Origin: JAJVID01 sp050247435
GTDB taxonomy: Bacteria; Acidobacteriota; Blastocatellia; RBC074
Reading direction: 5' to 3'
Assembly: GCA_050247435.1 (NCBI GenBank)
Contig: JBFWUF010000037.1
Span: forward strand, 27,215-91,214
DNA length: 64,000 bases
Part shown: positions 57,142 to 64,000 of the stretch, one piece after another
Layout of the letters: every line of letters starts with the position of its first letter
Position numbering within the stretch: the first letter of the stretch is position 1
The notes under the pieces: generated by a model
Databases searched by the model: none
Told to the model about the DNA's origin: nothing
Seen by the model: the letters and a program-made list of their open reading frames with translations, nothing else
Program-made: the position numbers and the translations under genes

Positions 57142-57552
57142 ATGACGCTTCACGCATCGGATGTAATGATCAAAGACGTGATCACCGTGACCGACTCAAC
57201 GCCGCTTAAAGATGTCGCCAGAATGTTCGTTGAAAAGAAGATCACGGGCGCTCCAGTTGTCAACGCCGAGGGTGAGCTTGTCGGCGTGATCTCGGAAACC
57301 GACATCATTCGCAAGACAAACAACATCGGAGCCTGGTCGCCCAGCACCGCGGGGCAGATTATGACCAGGCCGGCGGTCAGCGTTTCGCCCAACGAAACGC
57401 TGCAACGCGTCTGCGAGATGATGTACAACCGCCGCATTCATCGTGTGGTCGTGGCTGAAGGAACTCAGATCAGAGGTATTCTGACTACGATGGACATTCT
57501 GCGCGCCATCGCCACGCATTTGAAGGGCGGCGATGATACGTTCGAGAGATAG
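57142..57552 (+). CDS. CBS-domain pair protein
   Basis: The 136-residue protein is a single CBS pair: VMIKDVITVTDSTPLKDVAR, EGELVGVISETDIIRKTNNI and MTRPAVSVSPNETLQRVCEM, GTQIRGILTTMDILRAIATH. Such pairs bind adenosine nucleotides and sense energy state. It could act on the preceding site-2 protease (75 bp upstream), whose counterpart at 24644 carries CBS domains within the same chain. That link is inference. Confidence 0.9.
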   Translation: MTLHASDVMIKDVITVTDSTPLKDVARMFVEKKITGAPVVNAEGELVGVISETDIIRKTNNIGAWSPSTAGQIMTRPAVSVSPNETLQRVCEMMYNRRIHRVVVAEGTQIRGILTTMDILRAIATHLKGGDDTFER

Positions 57553-57575
57553 GAGCCTTAACAACAGGCTGGCTT

Positions 57576-59006
57576 TCAACAACACGCTTGATCGCTGTTC
57601 ACGAAGCCGACCTGATGCGCGCCCATCGCCTGCTCGAAAACTTTTCCTGGATTGAGAACGCCGTTTGGATCGAGCGCCCGCTTGATCGTCTTCATCAACT
57701 CCACCGTCGGCTGTGTAACGGCTAGATCGAAGAACGGCGCCTTGGCGTAACCGACCCCGTGCTCACCTGAAATTGTCCCTCCCAACTCGACAGCCTTCTC
57801 GAAAATCTGACGAACCGTATCAGCGCCGCGCCTGCGCGTATCCTCGTCGTTGTCCTGCAACATCACATTGACGTGCAGATTGCCGTCCCCCGCGTGTCCG
57901 AACGTCGGAATGAGAAAACCGCTGTGGCGGCTCAAATCTTCAATAAAATCGAGCATCTCAGGAATGCGCGACCGAGGCACGACCGCATCGTGGTTGAGTT
58001 TGATCTTGCCCGTGCGAGCCACCGCCGGAGACATCTTGCGCCGCACTTCCCAGATCGCGTCAGCCTCGGCGTCGTTCGCGGCCTCGCGGAATTGGATCGC
58101 GCGATGCTTGCGGCACATTTCGCGGACGATTTCTGCCTCACGCGCGACGGCTTCGCGTAGGCCGTCAACCTCGATTATCAGCAGCGCGCCTGCGCTTCGC
58201 GGCAATCCCGACGGCTCGTAATCTTCAATCGCGTTGATCGAAGTCCGGTCGAGTAGTTCCAGCGAGACCGGCAGAATCCCGGAACTCGTAAAATCGGCCA
58301 CGCAGTTGCATGCGTCCTGCGCCGATTCAAAAATCGCCAGCGCCGTTCGCCGCGCTTCGGGCAGCGGCAGCAAACGCAGAATGCATCGTGTGACGATGCC
58401 CAACATCCCCTCGCTGCCGACCATCAAACTTTCCAGGTGAAACCCTGTGGCGTTCTTCGGCACGCGCCCGCCGGATTTGATGATCTCGCCGGTCGGAGTC
58501 ACGAAATCCAATCCGAGCACGAACTGCTTCGTGTTGCCGTATTTCACGCATCGCGGCCCGCCAGCGTTGAGCGCGATATTGCCGCCGATGAACGACTCTT
58601 TCCAACTCGAAGGATCGGGCGGATAGAACAAACCTTCGGATTCGACCGCTTTCTGCAGTTGGTAATTCGTCACCGCCGGTTCGACGATGGCGACAAGATC
58701 GGCCTTGTTGATTTCGAGGATGCGGTTCATCCGCCCGGTCGCCAGAACGATCCCGCCACGCACCGGCACAGCGCCACCCGTGTAACCGACGCCGCCACCG
58801 CGCACCGTCACGTAAAACCGGCGTTCATTCGCCAGCTTCATGATCGCCGCGATCTCTTCGGCTGTGCGCGGAAAGACGACCGCGTCGGCGCAGAAGACTT
58901 GCTTGAGCGCGTCCTGCGAGTTGGCGACGATGATGTCGGACGCAGTGGAGACGTACTCCGCTCCGACGATTAATTTTAGGAGTTGAACAGTTTCGGATGT
59001 GATCAT
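57576..59006 (-). CDS. glcD: FAD-linked oxidase, glycolate oxidase subunit GlcD-like
   Basis: The 476-residue protein has the PCMH/VAO FAD-binding domain (FPRTAEEIAAIMKLANERRF, VTVRGGGVGYTGGAVPVRGG, FIGGNIALNAGGPRCVKYGN, VGSEGMLGIVTRCILRLLP) and the C-terminal substrate cap with HDAVVPRSRIPEM, FGHAGDGNLHVNV and GTISGEHGVGY. This is the GlcD/D-lactate dehydrogenase group. glcE and glcF are not adjacent, so the physiological substrate (glycolate, D-lactate or other) is uncertain. Convergent with the CBS gene. Confidence 0.85.
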   Translation of the reverse strand: MITSETVQLLKLIVGAEYVSTASDIIVANSQDALKQVFCADAVVFPRTAEEIAAIMKLANERRFYVTVRGGGVGYTGGAVPVRGGIVLATGRMNRILEINKADLVAIVEPAVTNYQLQKAVESEGLFYPPDPSSWKESFIGGNIALNAGGPRCVKYGNTKQFVLGLDFVTPTGEIIKSGGRVPKNATGFHLESLMVGSEGMLGIVTRCILRLLPLPEARRTALAIFESAQDACNCVADFTSSGILPVSLELLDRTSINAIEDYEPSGLPRSAGALLIIEVDGLREAVAREAEIVREMCRKHRAIQFREAANDAEADAIWEVRRKMSPAVARTGKIKLNHDAVVPRSRIPEMLDFIEDLSRHSGFLIPTFGHAGDGNLHVNVMLQDNDEDTRRRGADTVRQIFEKAVELGGTISGEHGVGYAKAPFFDLAVTQPTVELMKTIKRALDPNGVLNPGKVFEQAMGAHQVGFVNSDQACC

Positions 59007-59048
59007 CTAAATCAATCTCAGGAAACGACTGGAACTGAAGTGTGTCAG

Positions 59049-59459
59049 TCAATCATTCTGTTTACATGCTACTTCCCGCGCCTTGTTTTGCTGAAATTCA
59101 AAGCAACCTACTTTTGCGCCATAAAATCCCTGTGCCCAATAAAAATACTTTTTCCCATTAACCACTGATGGGGGAAGGATGTCGCCTTCAGGGATTATTT
59201 GTCGAAAACCAGCAGGTATCACCCCATAAACGACGTTGACAGGAGTTCCAGCAGGACTGTCCGTGTTCCTGATCTCCCACATAGGTTTCTGTGTATCTAT
59301 AGATTTGTGATCATCTACACCACCAATGGAAAAGATCAGAGTGTCAGTTCGTCCTTTGAGCACGAAGCTTGGTGGATTGCCTCCTCCAACTTTGACTACA
59401 GGAATAGGTTCCCCGCACGCGACCAGAATTACCAATAAAGTGAAGGCCAAGAACTTCAT
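59049..59459 (-). CDS. Small predicted lipoprotein
   Basis: Starts 3 bp after the thiE stop (ATG at 59459). The 136-residue product has a short signal ending in a lipobox (LLVILVAC). The mature part has strands and several Lys/Gly turns (FVLKGRTDTLIFSIGGVDDH, VVNGKKYFYWAQGFYGAKVG) and three Cys in total. No family recognised. The sequence is visibly poorer in G+C than its neighbours, consistent with recent acquisition. It may share a transcript with thiE only by position. Confidence 0.65.
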   Translation of the reverse strand: MKFLAFTLLVILVACGEPIPVVKVGGGNPPSFVLKGRTDTLIFSIGGVDDHKSIDTQKPMWEIRNTDSPAGTPVNVVYGVIPAGFRQIIPEGDILPPSVVNGKKYFYWAQGFYGAKVGCFEFQQNKAREVACKQND

Positions 59460-59462
59460 CAC

Positions 59463-60116
59463 CTACTCAGCCTCTCTCAAAGCTTCTAGAAACTTTTGCA
59501 CACTACCATTGATGTCCGGCTTGCTCATCAAATCCAACTTCTCCGGCCACGGATACAAAGCTGAAATCACCGCCACGCTGTCCGCGCCCGCCGCGATCAC
59601 TTCCAGTGCGCATTCAAGCGTGATGCCGCCAATTGCGACCAGTGGACGATCTGTCAGCTTCTTCGCTTTACGAAGCAGTTCCAATCCGACCACCGGGTCT
59701 GGATTCTCTTTCGTCTTCGTTTGGTAAACCGGCCCGACCGCGATGTAGTTGGCCGAAGTTTCGAGCGCGGCGCGGAATTGGTCAATCGAATGGGTCGAGA
59801 CGCCGATTATCTTGTCTTCGCCAAGAATCTCGCGCGCGTCTTCTACCAGCATGTCGTCCTGGCCAAGATGCACGCCGCCGGCTCCGGCAGTCAGCGCCAC
59901 GTCAATACGGTCGTTGATGATCAGCGTCGCGCCCGCTTCTCGCGTGAGCTTCAAACAAGCCCGCGCCTGATCGAGCATCTCGCGCGAGCTTGCTTCCTTT
60001 TCGCGCAGTTGGATCAATCGCGCGCCTCCGGCCAGCATCATTCTGACAATCTCTTCGTGCGTGCAGTTCGACAACTGACAATCGGTGATCGCGTATAACT
60101 TCGGTAATGACAGCAT
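59463..60116 (-). CDS. thiE: Thiamine-phosphate synthase
   Basis: The 217-residue TIM-barrel protein matches ThiE: LYAITDCQLS, AGGARLIQLREKEASSREML, ATLIINDRIDVALTAGAGGV, HLGQDDMLVEDAREILGEDK, IIGVSTHSIDQF, ANYIAVGPVYQTKTKENPDP and VAIGGITLECALEVIAAGAD. It joins HMP pyrophosphate and THZ phosphate to make thiamine phosphate. Other thi genes are not nearby. I saw no TPP riboswitch upstream. Confidence 0.93.
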   Translation of the reverse strand: MLSLPKLYAITDCQLSNCTHEEIVRMMLAGGARLIQLREKEASSREMLDQARACLKLTREAGATLIINDRIDVALTAGAGGVHLGQDDMLVEDAREILGEDKIIGVSTHSIDQFRAALETSANYIAVGPVYQTKTKENPDPVVGLELLRKAKKLTDRPLVAIGGITLECALEVIAAGADSVAVISALYPWPEKLDLMSKPDINGSVQKFLEALREAE

Positions 60117-60366
60117 AGGCGTTGATTATCTCTGATTCGATGGAACGCGGCAAAGCTGATGCCCTATCAAGCCTGGGTCGCGCCTGGCGGTGTTTGCAAA
60201 AACAATCGTTGATGTATAATGCGCGCGGTCGAAAGGCTTACGACTTGGCCCCGTTGCGAGACGGATGAAATCTGTGGCGGTCATCGTCAGCGTCGCGATT
60301 CCCTTTCGCCTGATTTCGACCTACCCCCTCGACAAATCGTTCAACGCGTTTCCGAGAAGGAGCAAC

Positions 60367-60708
60367 ATGAAGACTCGTATTTTCGCTTCCCTGATTTTTC
60401 TTGCCTGCGCCGTTTTCCTGACGGCCTGTCCGCAACAAACCACCATCAACCAGCTCAACGGCGACCCGGCGCGTTATCGCGGGAAAGAGGTTCTGATCGT
60501 TGGCTCCGTGACCAACAGCTTCGGCGCGCTGGGGCAAGGGGCTTATGAGTTGAGCGACGAGACCGGCAAGATTTGGGTGGTTACGCAACGCGGAGTGCCG
60601 ACCAGAGGCGCGCGCGTCGGCGCGGTCGGCAAATACATCAACGGCGTCACCTGGGGCGGGCGCAATTTCGGCAGCGCGCTGCGAGAGACTGACAGGAAGG
60701 TTCGGTAG
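60367..60708 (+). CDS. Small lipoprotein with OB-fold-like domain
   Basis: The ATG at 60367 follows GAAGGAG; 113 residues. The signal ends in a lipobox (FLTAC). The mature part (ARYRGKEVLIVGSVTNSFG, YELSDETGKIWVVTQRGVPT, GARVGAVGKYINGVTWGG) looks like a short OB-fold or YdeI/BOF-like barrel. Function unknown. It is followed by a hairpin shared with a convergent gene. Confidence 0.65.
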   Translation: MKTRIFASLIFLACAVFLTACPQQTTINQLNGDPARYRGKEVLIVGSVTNSFGALGQGAYELSDETGKIWVVTQRGVPTRGARVGAVGKYINGVTWGGRNFGSALRETDRKVR

Positions 60709-60732
60709 CCATACTTCCAAATTCATAAAACA

Positions 60733-60775
60733 GAAGGCAGCGGGTAGAGGCTTGAAACTTCTACCCGCTGCCTTC
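60733..60775. terminator. Long hairpin between convergent genes
   Basis: GAAGGCAGCGGGTAG (60733-60747) pairs perfectly with CTACCCGCTGCCTTC (60761-60775). On the minus strand it is followed by TGTTTTATG, so it best fits termination of the gene at 60800-61156; on the plus strand it could also end the lipoprotein transcript. Confidence 0.65.
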
Positions 60776-60799
60776 GTCTGTGTCGGGATCGAGCATAAT

Positions 60800-61156
60800 T
60801 TAAGCAACCGCCGCAACCGCCTTGGGCCGCCCGTGGATTTTGATTGTGTCGTAATCCTCGGCCTGGATGGTGAATTCATAATCGCGGGCCGGTTTATATT
60901 TGCCGATCATCTCGTTGAATTTGATGATCATCGGCTCGACGTAATCCTGCATCCAAGGGGACTCCCCCGAAACCCCTTTGTGCTGTACGTGCGCCACGTC
61001 ATCCTTGCTGATGCCGACGTGGTGAAGCAATCTCAACGGCAGATTGCCCGCCTCCAGTACTCCTGTGTCCACGCAGTACTCTTCCTTGCGGGATTCGAGT
61101 TCCAAAAGCTGTTTATAAAAAGCTTCGTTATCGGTGAAAGTCAGGCTTTTTTCCAT
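60800..61156 (-). CDS. Hypothetical small cytosolic protein
   Basis: The 118-residue product starts at an ATG behind ACGGAGGAT. No signal peptide or membrane segment. Sequence features are helices with charged residues (AFYKQLLELESRKEEYCVDT; YVEPMIIKFNEMIGKYKPAR) and a C-terminal strand-rich piece (DYEFTIQAEDYDTIKIHG). VSGESPWMQDY is unusual but matches nothing I know. A terminator-like hairpin follows it. Confidence 0.6.
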   Translation of the reverse strand: MEKSLTFTDNEAFYKQLLELESRKEEYCVDTGVLEAGNLPLRLLHHVGISKDDVAHVQHKGVSGESPWMQDYVEPMIIKFNEMIGKYKPARDYEFTIQAEDYDTIKIHGRPKAVAAVA

Positions 61157-61409
61157 TATCTATCCTCCGTAGCCGCGCTTGAAGCGCTGTCTGTCGTTGT
61201 TTGAGTATGCGCGCCGCGCGACGCGCAGCCCATTTACTCGGTCGCGAATGAAAGCGAACCCGCGCCTGAATCAAATGCGCGGGGACGCGTGTAGAACACG
61301 CGCGAAATGAAATGACGACGAAAGAACGGGGTGGAAAAGTTAAGGATGATTGCCTGAATTAATATGACATTTAAGCTGAGCGGAAAGTAATCCAGACTTG
61401 GAGCAATTG

Positions 61410-63059
61410 TCAACGCTGTTTTCCGGCTGAACGGCGATAAAGGTCAACGAAGCTGGCTGCCAAAGCAACTGCGGTCAGGATCGCGCAGCCGACGGCAAAC
61501 CAGTCGCCGCGGCGCGTATAAAAAGTCCGGTCGCGGCGCGTCTGAGCCTGCCAGATTTGCGCGTTCGGGGTGAACGTCGGCAGAGGATCAACCACGCGGC
61601 CATCGGCGGTGACGAGCGCGCTGATCCCTGCGTTGGTTACTCGCAATATGTCGCGGTCGTTTTCAATCGCGCGCATCACCGCGTGCATCAGGTGCTGCCG
61701 CGCCCCGGCTGTGTTCCCGAACCAGGCGTCGTTCGAGACGTTGACCAGCAGCGTCGCGCCGTTCTGCACGAACCGCCTCACCAGATTTGGGTATGCCGCT
61801 TCGTAACAGATGAACGAACCGACGCGGATGTAGTTCGTGGTGCGTTCGATGGCTGGCGCCGATTCGCCGGAGCCTCCAACTACAATTGACGCGCGCTCGG
61901 TATCGAGCCTCAACAGATTCACGACCGCCTCGTTGCCGGGAGTGAAGTCTCCGACAATCGCCGGAACGAAACGTCCGAGCACGGGACGCCACGGCACATA
62001 TTCGCCGAACGGAACCAGACGAATCTTGTCATATCTCTGCAACGGTTTCGGTTGGGATTGCGAATTGGGGCGCGGGCTGATTGTGTGAACACTGTTGAAA
62101 TACTTCCAGTCGTCGCGCGTGGCCGTGCTGGCTATCAGATAGCTGCCCGTCTCACTTGCCAGCGTATCCAGTTTTTCACGGACTACAGAGTCGTTTTCGT
62201 AAAAGAGCGCGAGCGGTGATTCGGCCCAGATCACAATGTCCGCTCTCTTGTCCGGCGCGCGGTTGATCGCTTCTTTCGTCAGCCTGATGCTGTTTTCCAG
62301 ATCGCTTGCGGTTCCCTGCGAATCCGGCGGAAGGTTCGGCTGAACGCCCACGACGGTGACGGTCGCGCCGTCCTGCGGCTGCTGTTGGCGGCGGAGTTGC
62401 GGTGGCAGCATGAAGAAAACCGCCGCGAAGAGAAATAAAACCACCGCGGCCCTTGCGACCGACCGCTCTCTGAATTTGAGCAACAGAACGATCAACGCGC
62501 TCACGGCCACGATCTCCGCGCTGACCAGATAGACGCCGCCGAGTTGCGACAGGCTGGCGATTCTGAAATGCAAGGCTTGCGAGACGCCGAGCGCGTTCCA
62601 CGTCACGCCGGTCACAATCGGGCGCAACCACTCAGTCGCCACCCACACGATGGGCGCGAGCGCCAGCGCCCACCAGCCAAACCTATTTGTGAGTTTCGCC
62701 ATCACACCCGCGAATAACGCCGGGAAGATGGCCAGAATCGCAGCAAACAGCAGCGCCACAGCGTACGCGATGATGGTCAGCATCTGGCCGAAATGCGTCA
62801 TCGAATGCGCAATCCAGTTTTCCGCGAAGAAGGTGAATTCAACCCCGGCGAGCCACCCCAGCCACAAAGCGCGCCGCACGGTCACGCCACCCGCAATCAC
62901 CTTCAACAAAGGCGCGAGCGCAACCCAGGCTAGAAAGCTCAATTCATACGGTGGGAATGAGAGGATCAACAGGAGCGCCGAGACGACGGCCATTATTGAT
63001 TGCCACAACAGGCTGTCGGGCGCGAGCGGGAATCGAGGGAACAACGAGTTTGATCTCAT
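61410..63059 (-). CDS. lnt: Apolipoprotein N-acyltransferase
   Basis: The 549-residue membrane protein has about seven N-terminal helices (LLLILSFPPYELSFLAWVAL onward) and a C-terminal nitrilase-like domain. The catalytic triad of Lnt is recognisable: Glu in IVIWAESPLALF, Lys in RYDKIRLVPFGEYVP and Cys in SFICYEAAYPNLVRRF; NVSNDAWFGNTAGARQHLMH is also typical. It adds the third acyl chain to lipoproteins at the periplasmic face of the inner membrane. It starts 5 bp after the SPOR-like gene, so they share a transcript. Confidence 0.95.
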   Translation of the reverse strand: MRSNSLFPRFPLAPDSLLWQSIMAVVSALLLILSFPPYELSFLAWVALAPLLKVIAGGVTVRRALWLGWLAGVEFTFFAENWIAHSMTHFGQMLTIIAYAVALLFAAILAIFPALFAGVMAKLTNRFGWWALALAPIVWVATEWLRPIVTGVTWNALGVSQALHFRIASLSQLGGVYLVSAEIVAVSALIVLLLKFRERSVARAAVVLFLFAAVFFMLPPQLRRQQQPQDGATVTVVGVQPNLPPDSQGTASDLENSIRLTKEAINRAPDKRADIVIWAESPLALFYENDSVVREKLDTLASETGSYLIASTATRDDWKYFNSVHTISPRPNSQSQPKPLQRYDKIRLVPFGEYVPWRPVLGRFVPAIVGDFTPGNEAVVNLLRLDTERASIVVGGSGESAPAIERTTNYIRVGSFICYEAAYPNLVRRFVQNGATLLVNVSNDAWFGNTAGARQHLMHAVMRAIENDRDILRVTNAGISALVTADGRVVDPLPTFTPNAQIWQAQTRRDRTFYTRRGDWFAVGCAILTAVALAASFVDLYRRSAGKQR

Positions 63060-63064
63060 CCGGG

Positions 63065-63574
63065 CTATTCATTCCCCCGATCGGAAGCAGGGCTGGAAAC
63101 CGGAATGGTGGTTGAATTGGAAGAAGCTCCTGCTTGCCGGCTCTGACCGCAATCGCTGATTCCTGGCCCGCAGTTCTGGACTATCCTGACGATACTGTAA
63201 CCGGAGTTATGCAGATCGGCCGTCAGGGTTTCGGCGTCAGAGCGCTTTACCAGCGGCCCGACTTTTATCAAATATCCCTGGCTGGCCGGAGCGGCTTCGA
63301 TCACGGCGGGCACATGGCGCTGATCCCGCAACGCCGCGCTCAATTGCTCGGCCAGCGCGAAGGTTTGCACACCGAGCACACGCACGGTGAACCCCCTGCC
63401 GTCTTTCGCCACTTCCATGGCCTCGGCGGGCTGAGAGACATAAGTGACCAAAATGCCCGACGCGAAGTAAAACGAACATAGCAGCGCAAGACCGGCGAAA
63501 ATCGCCAGCGCCCGTTTGTCCCTGCTGGTAAGGTGTTCCAACGATTTGATCATAGCGGCAATGCCTTCACTCAT
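63065..63574 (-). CDS. SPOR-domain-like inner-membrane protein
   Basis: The 169-residue product has a short cytoplasmic part, one membrane helix (ALAIFAGLALLCSFYFASGI) and an extracytoplasmic SPOR-like repeat (FTVRVLGVQTFALAEQLSAA ... YLIKVGPLVKRSDAETLTAD), then a Ser/Pro tail. SPOR domains bind denuded peptidoglycan at division sites. An ATG at 63553 is an alternative start. The ATG at 63574 overlaps the antitoxin stop by 8 bp; lnt follows 5 bp after. Confidence 0.7.
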   Translation of the reverse strand: MSEGIAAMIKSLEHLTSRDKRALAIFAGLALLCSFYFASGILVTYVSQPAEAMEVAKDGRGFTVRVLGVQTFALAEQLSAALRDQRHVPAVIEAAPASQGYLIKVGPLVKRSDAETLTADLHNSGYSIVRIVQNCGPGISDCGQSRQAGASSNSTTIPVSSPASDRGNE

Positions 63575-63803
63575 TGATCTCCCGCTCCAACTCGGCGCGG
63601 CTGATGGTGCTTTGATTTCTTCTCTCGGCGATCAGCTTCCAGAATTTATCGCTAATCCCGAGTTCCAACTGCTCCTCATCAAGGCCTTCAACACCAACAA
63701 TGAGCGCGACAGGCTTGCCCTCCTGCGTGATAACCACACGTTCGCGCTGAGCATCCCTGACGCAAATATCCAAAATGGCCTGTTCAAGGCTGATTAGTTT
63801 CAT
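63567..63803 (-). CDS. Phd/YefM-family antitoxin
   Basis: The 78-residue protein has the Phd/YefM pattern: an N-terminal ISLEQAILDICVRD and ERVVITQEGKPVALIV, then a helical C-terminus (DKFWKLIAERRNQSTISRAE) that would wrap the toxin. Its ATG overlaps the end of an upstream fragment that looks like the C-terminus of a RelE/ParE-type toxin, but the rest of that toxin gene is missing. It is therefore an orphan antitoxin in this window, joined to the SPOR/lnt run. Confidence 0.8.
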   Translation of the reverse strand: MKLISLEQAILDICVRDAQRERVVITQEGKPVALIVGVEGLDEEQLELGISDKFWKLIAERRNQSTISRAELEREINE

Positions 63804-63883
63804 AAGATTTCCTCAGTGGTTTTATGCGGCGGTTTATGACGAATGGCTCGAATAATCACTACCAATGCCGCATCGGTGACACC
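63800..63883 (-). pseudogene. C-terminal remnant of a RelE/ParE-like toxin
   Basis: In the frame that ends at 63800 (TGA overlapping the antitoxin ATG) the last 24 codons read DAALVVIIRAIRHK then PPHKTTEEIL, the typical end of RelE/ParE-type toxins. Just upstream the frame meets a stop at 63884-63886 and no start is present, so the N-terminal ~60 residues are gone. The break coincides with the putative end of an insertion sequence. Confidence 0.5.
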
Positions 63884-64000
63884 TCACTTAAGTGTGCTTG
63901 AAGTAGGTTTTTGACAAGAAAATGAGTCCAACAATAATCCTTGAGTCGCTGACAGGTGACACAGGGAGCATCGTATGGACTCGACAAAAGTATTTTGCCC
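63874..64000. mobile_element. Putative left end of an insertion sequence (runs off the window)
   Basis: The truncated toxin frame ends at about 63874-63883, where GGTGACACCTCACTTAAGTG begins. About 100 bp later a transposase-like start appears (63975). I infer an IS inserted in the toxin gene with GGTGACAC-type terminal repeats; the second end and target duplication are outside the window. Confidence 0.4.
63975..64000 (+). CDS. Start of a possible transposase gene (partial)
   Basis: ATG at 63975 follows CAGGGAG; only MDSTKVFCP can be read before the edge. The CP near the N-terminus resembles the zinc-knuckle beginning of IS1-like/DDE transposases (CPN.xCPARG). Nine residues cannot settle this. 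Confidence 0.3.

Noticed and set aside
60117..60240. Possible TPP riboswitch upstream of thiE
   Set aside because: The conserved CTGAGA and ACCTGA-type core sequences are absent on the minus strand.

Overview
The window looks like chromosomal DNA of a diderm, GC-rich (by eye about 57-60 percent) bacterium, most likely an Acidobacteriota member close to Blastocatellia. This is inference from gene content: two ECF sigma factor/Ser-Thr kinase modules of the type common in that phylum, a GWxTD-domain protein, a YfhO-like membrane protein, LolA-like proteins, apolipoprotein N-acyltransferase, and many secreted proteins of unknown function. One tRNA (Ala, GGC) is present. I see no rRNA, CRISPR array, origin or prophage.

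Layout. 1-2.5 kb: a YfhO-like membrane protein (cut by the left edge) and a GT2 glycosyltransferase, adjacent on the minus strand. 2.8-13 kb: small-metabolism and secreted genes (ureohydrolase, two DinB/MDMPI-type proteins, class II aldolase, HNH nuclease, antitoxin-like pair, PQQ-type propeller with EF-hands, AraC regulator, TPR protein, di-heme peroxidase). 13.1-18.4 kb: a minus-strand run with an ABC ATPase, an FtsX-type permease, two LolA-like envelope proteins and a radical SAM/SPASM protein. 18.8-26 kb: GWxTD and PEGA secreted proteins, endonuclease V, FKBP, a dehydrogenase/hydrolase/site-2-protease run and the tRNA. 26.2-30.1 kb: peroxiredoxin, a GAF-GAF-PP2C phosphatase, a HAD protein, and a tiny microcompartment satellite locus with two pentamer (EutN/CcmL) genes and a small Cys-rich protein carrying an encapsulation-peptide-like helix. 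30.5-37.5 kb: a lamin-tail-like protein, then a type I restriction-modification operon with an extra single-TRD S protein and an HsdR lacking the usual nuclease lysine. 38.4-47.9 kb: two sigma/kinase modules; the first carries a caspase-fold protein without its catalytic cysteine, the second kinase has a 3'-end frameshift. 48-53 kb: Uma2 nuclease, yhbH, prkA, truB. 53-64 kb: a PD-(D/E)XK-like protein, a zinc-ribbon protein, a second site-2 protease, a CBS protein, glcD, thiE, lipoproteins, lnt, a SPOR-like protein and a Phd/YefM antitoxin. The antitoxin's RelE-like toxin appears to be cut by an insertion sequence that runs off the right edge.

How genes may work together. The sigma/kinase pairs are probably one-to-one signalling units. 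The minus-strand run at 13-18 kb looks like an envelope lipoprotein export or maturation unit, and lnt at 61-63 kb fits the same biology. The most unusual parts are the microcompartment satellite with its candidate cargo or adaptor, the pseudo-caspase, the altered HsdR, and short tandem repeats that have become coding sequence in the YfhO-like gene.
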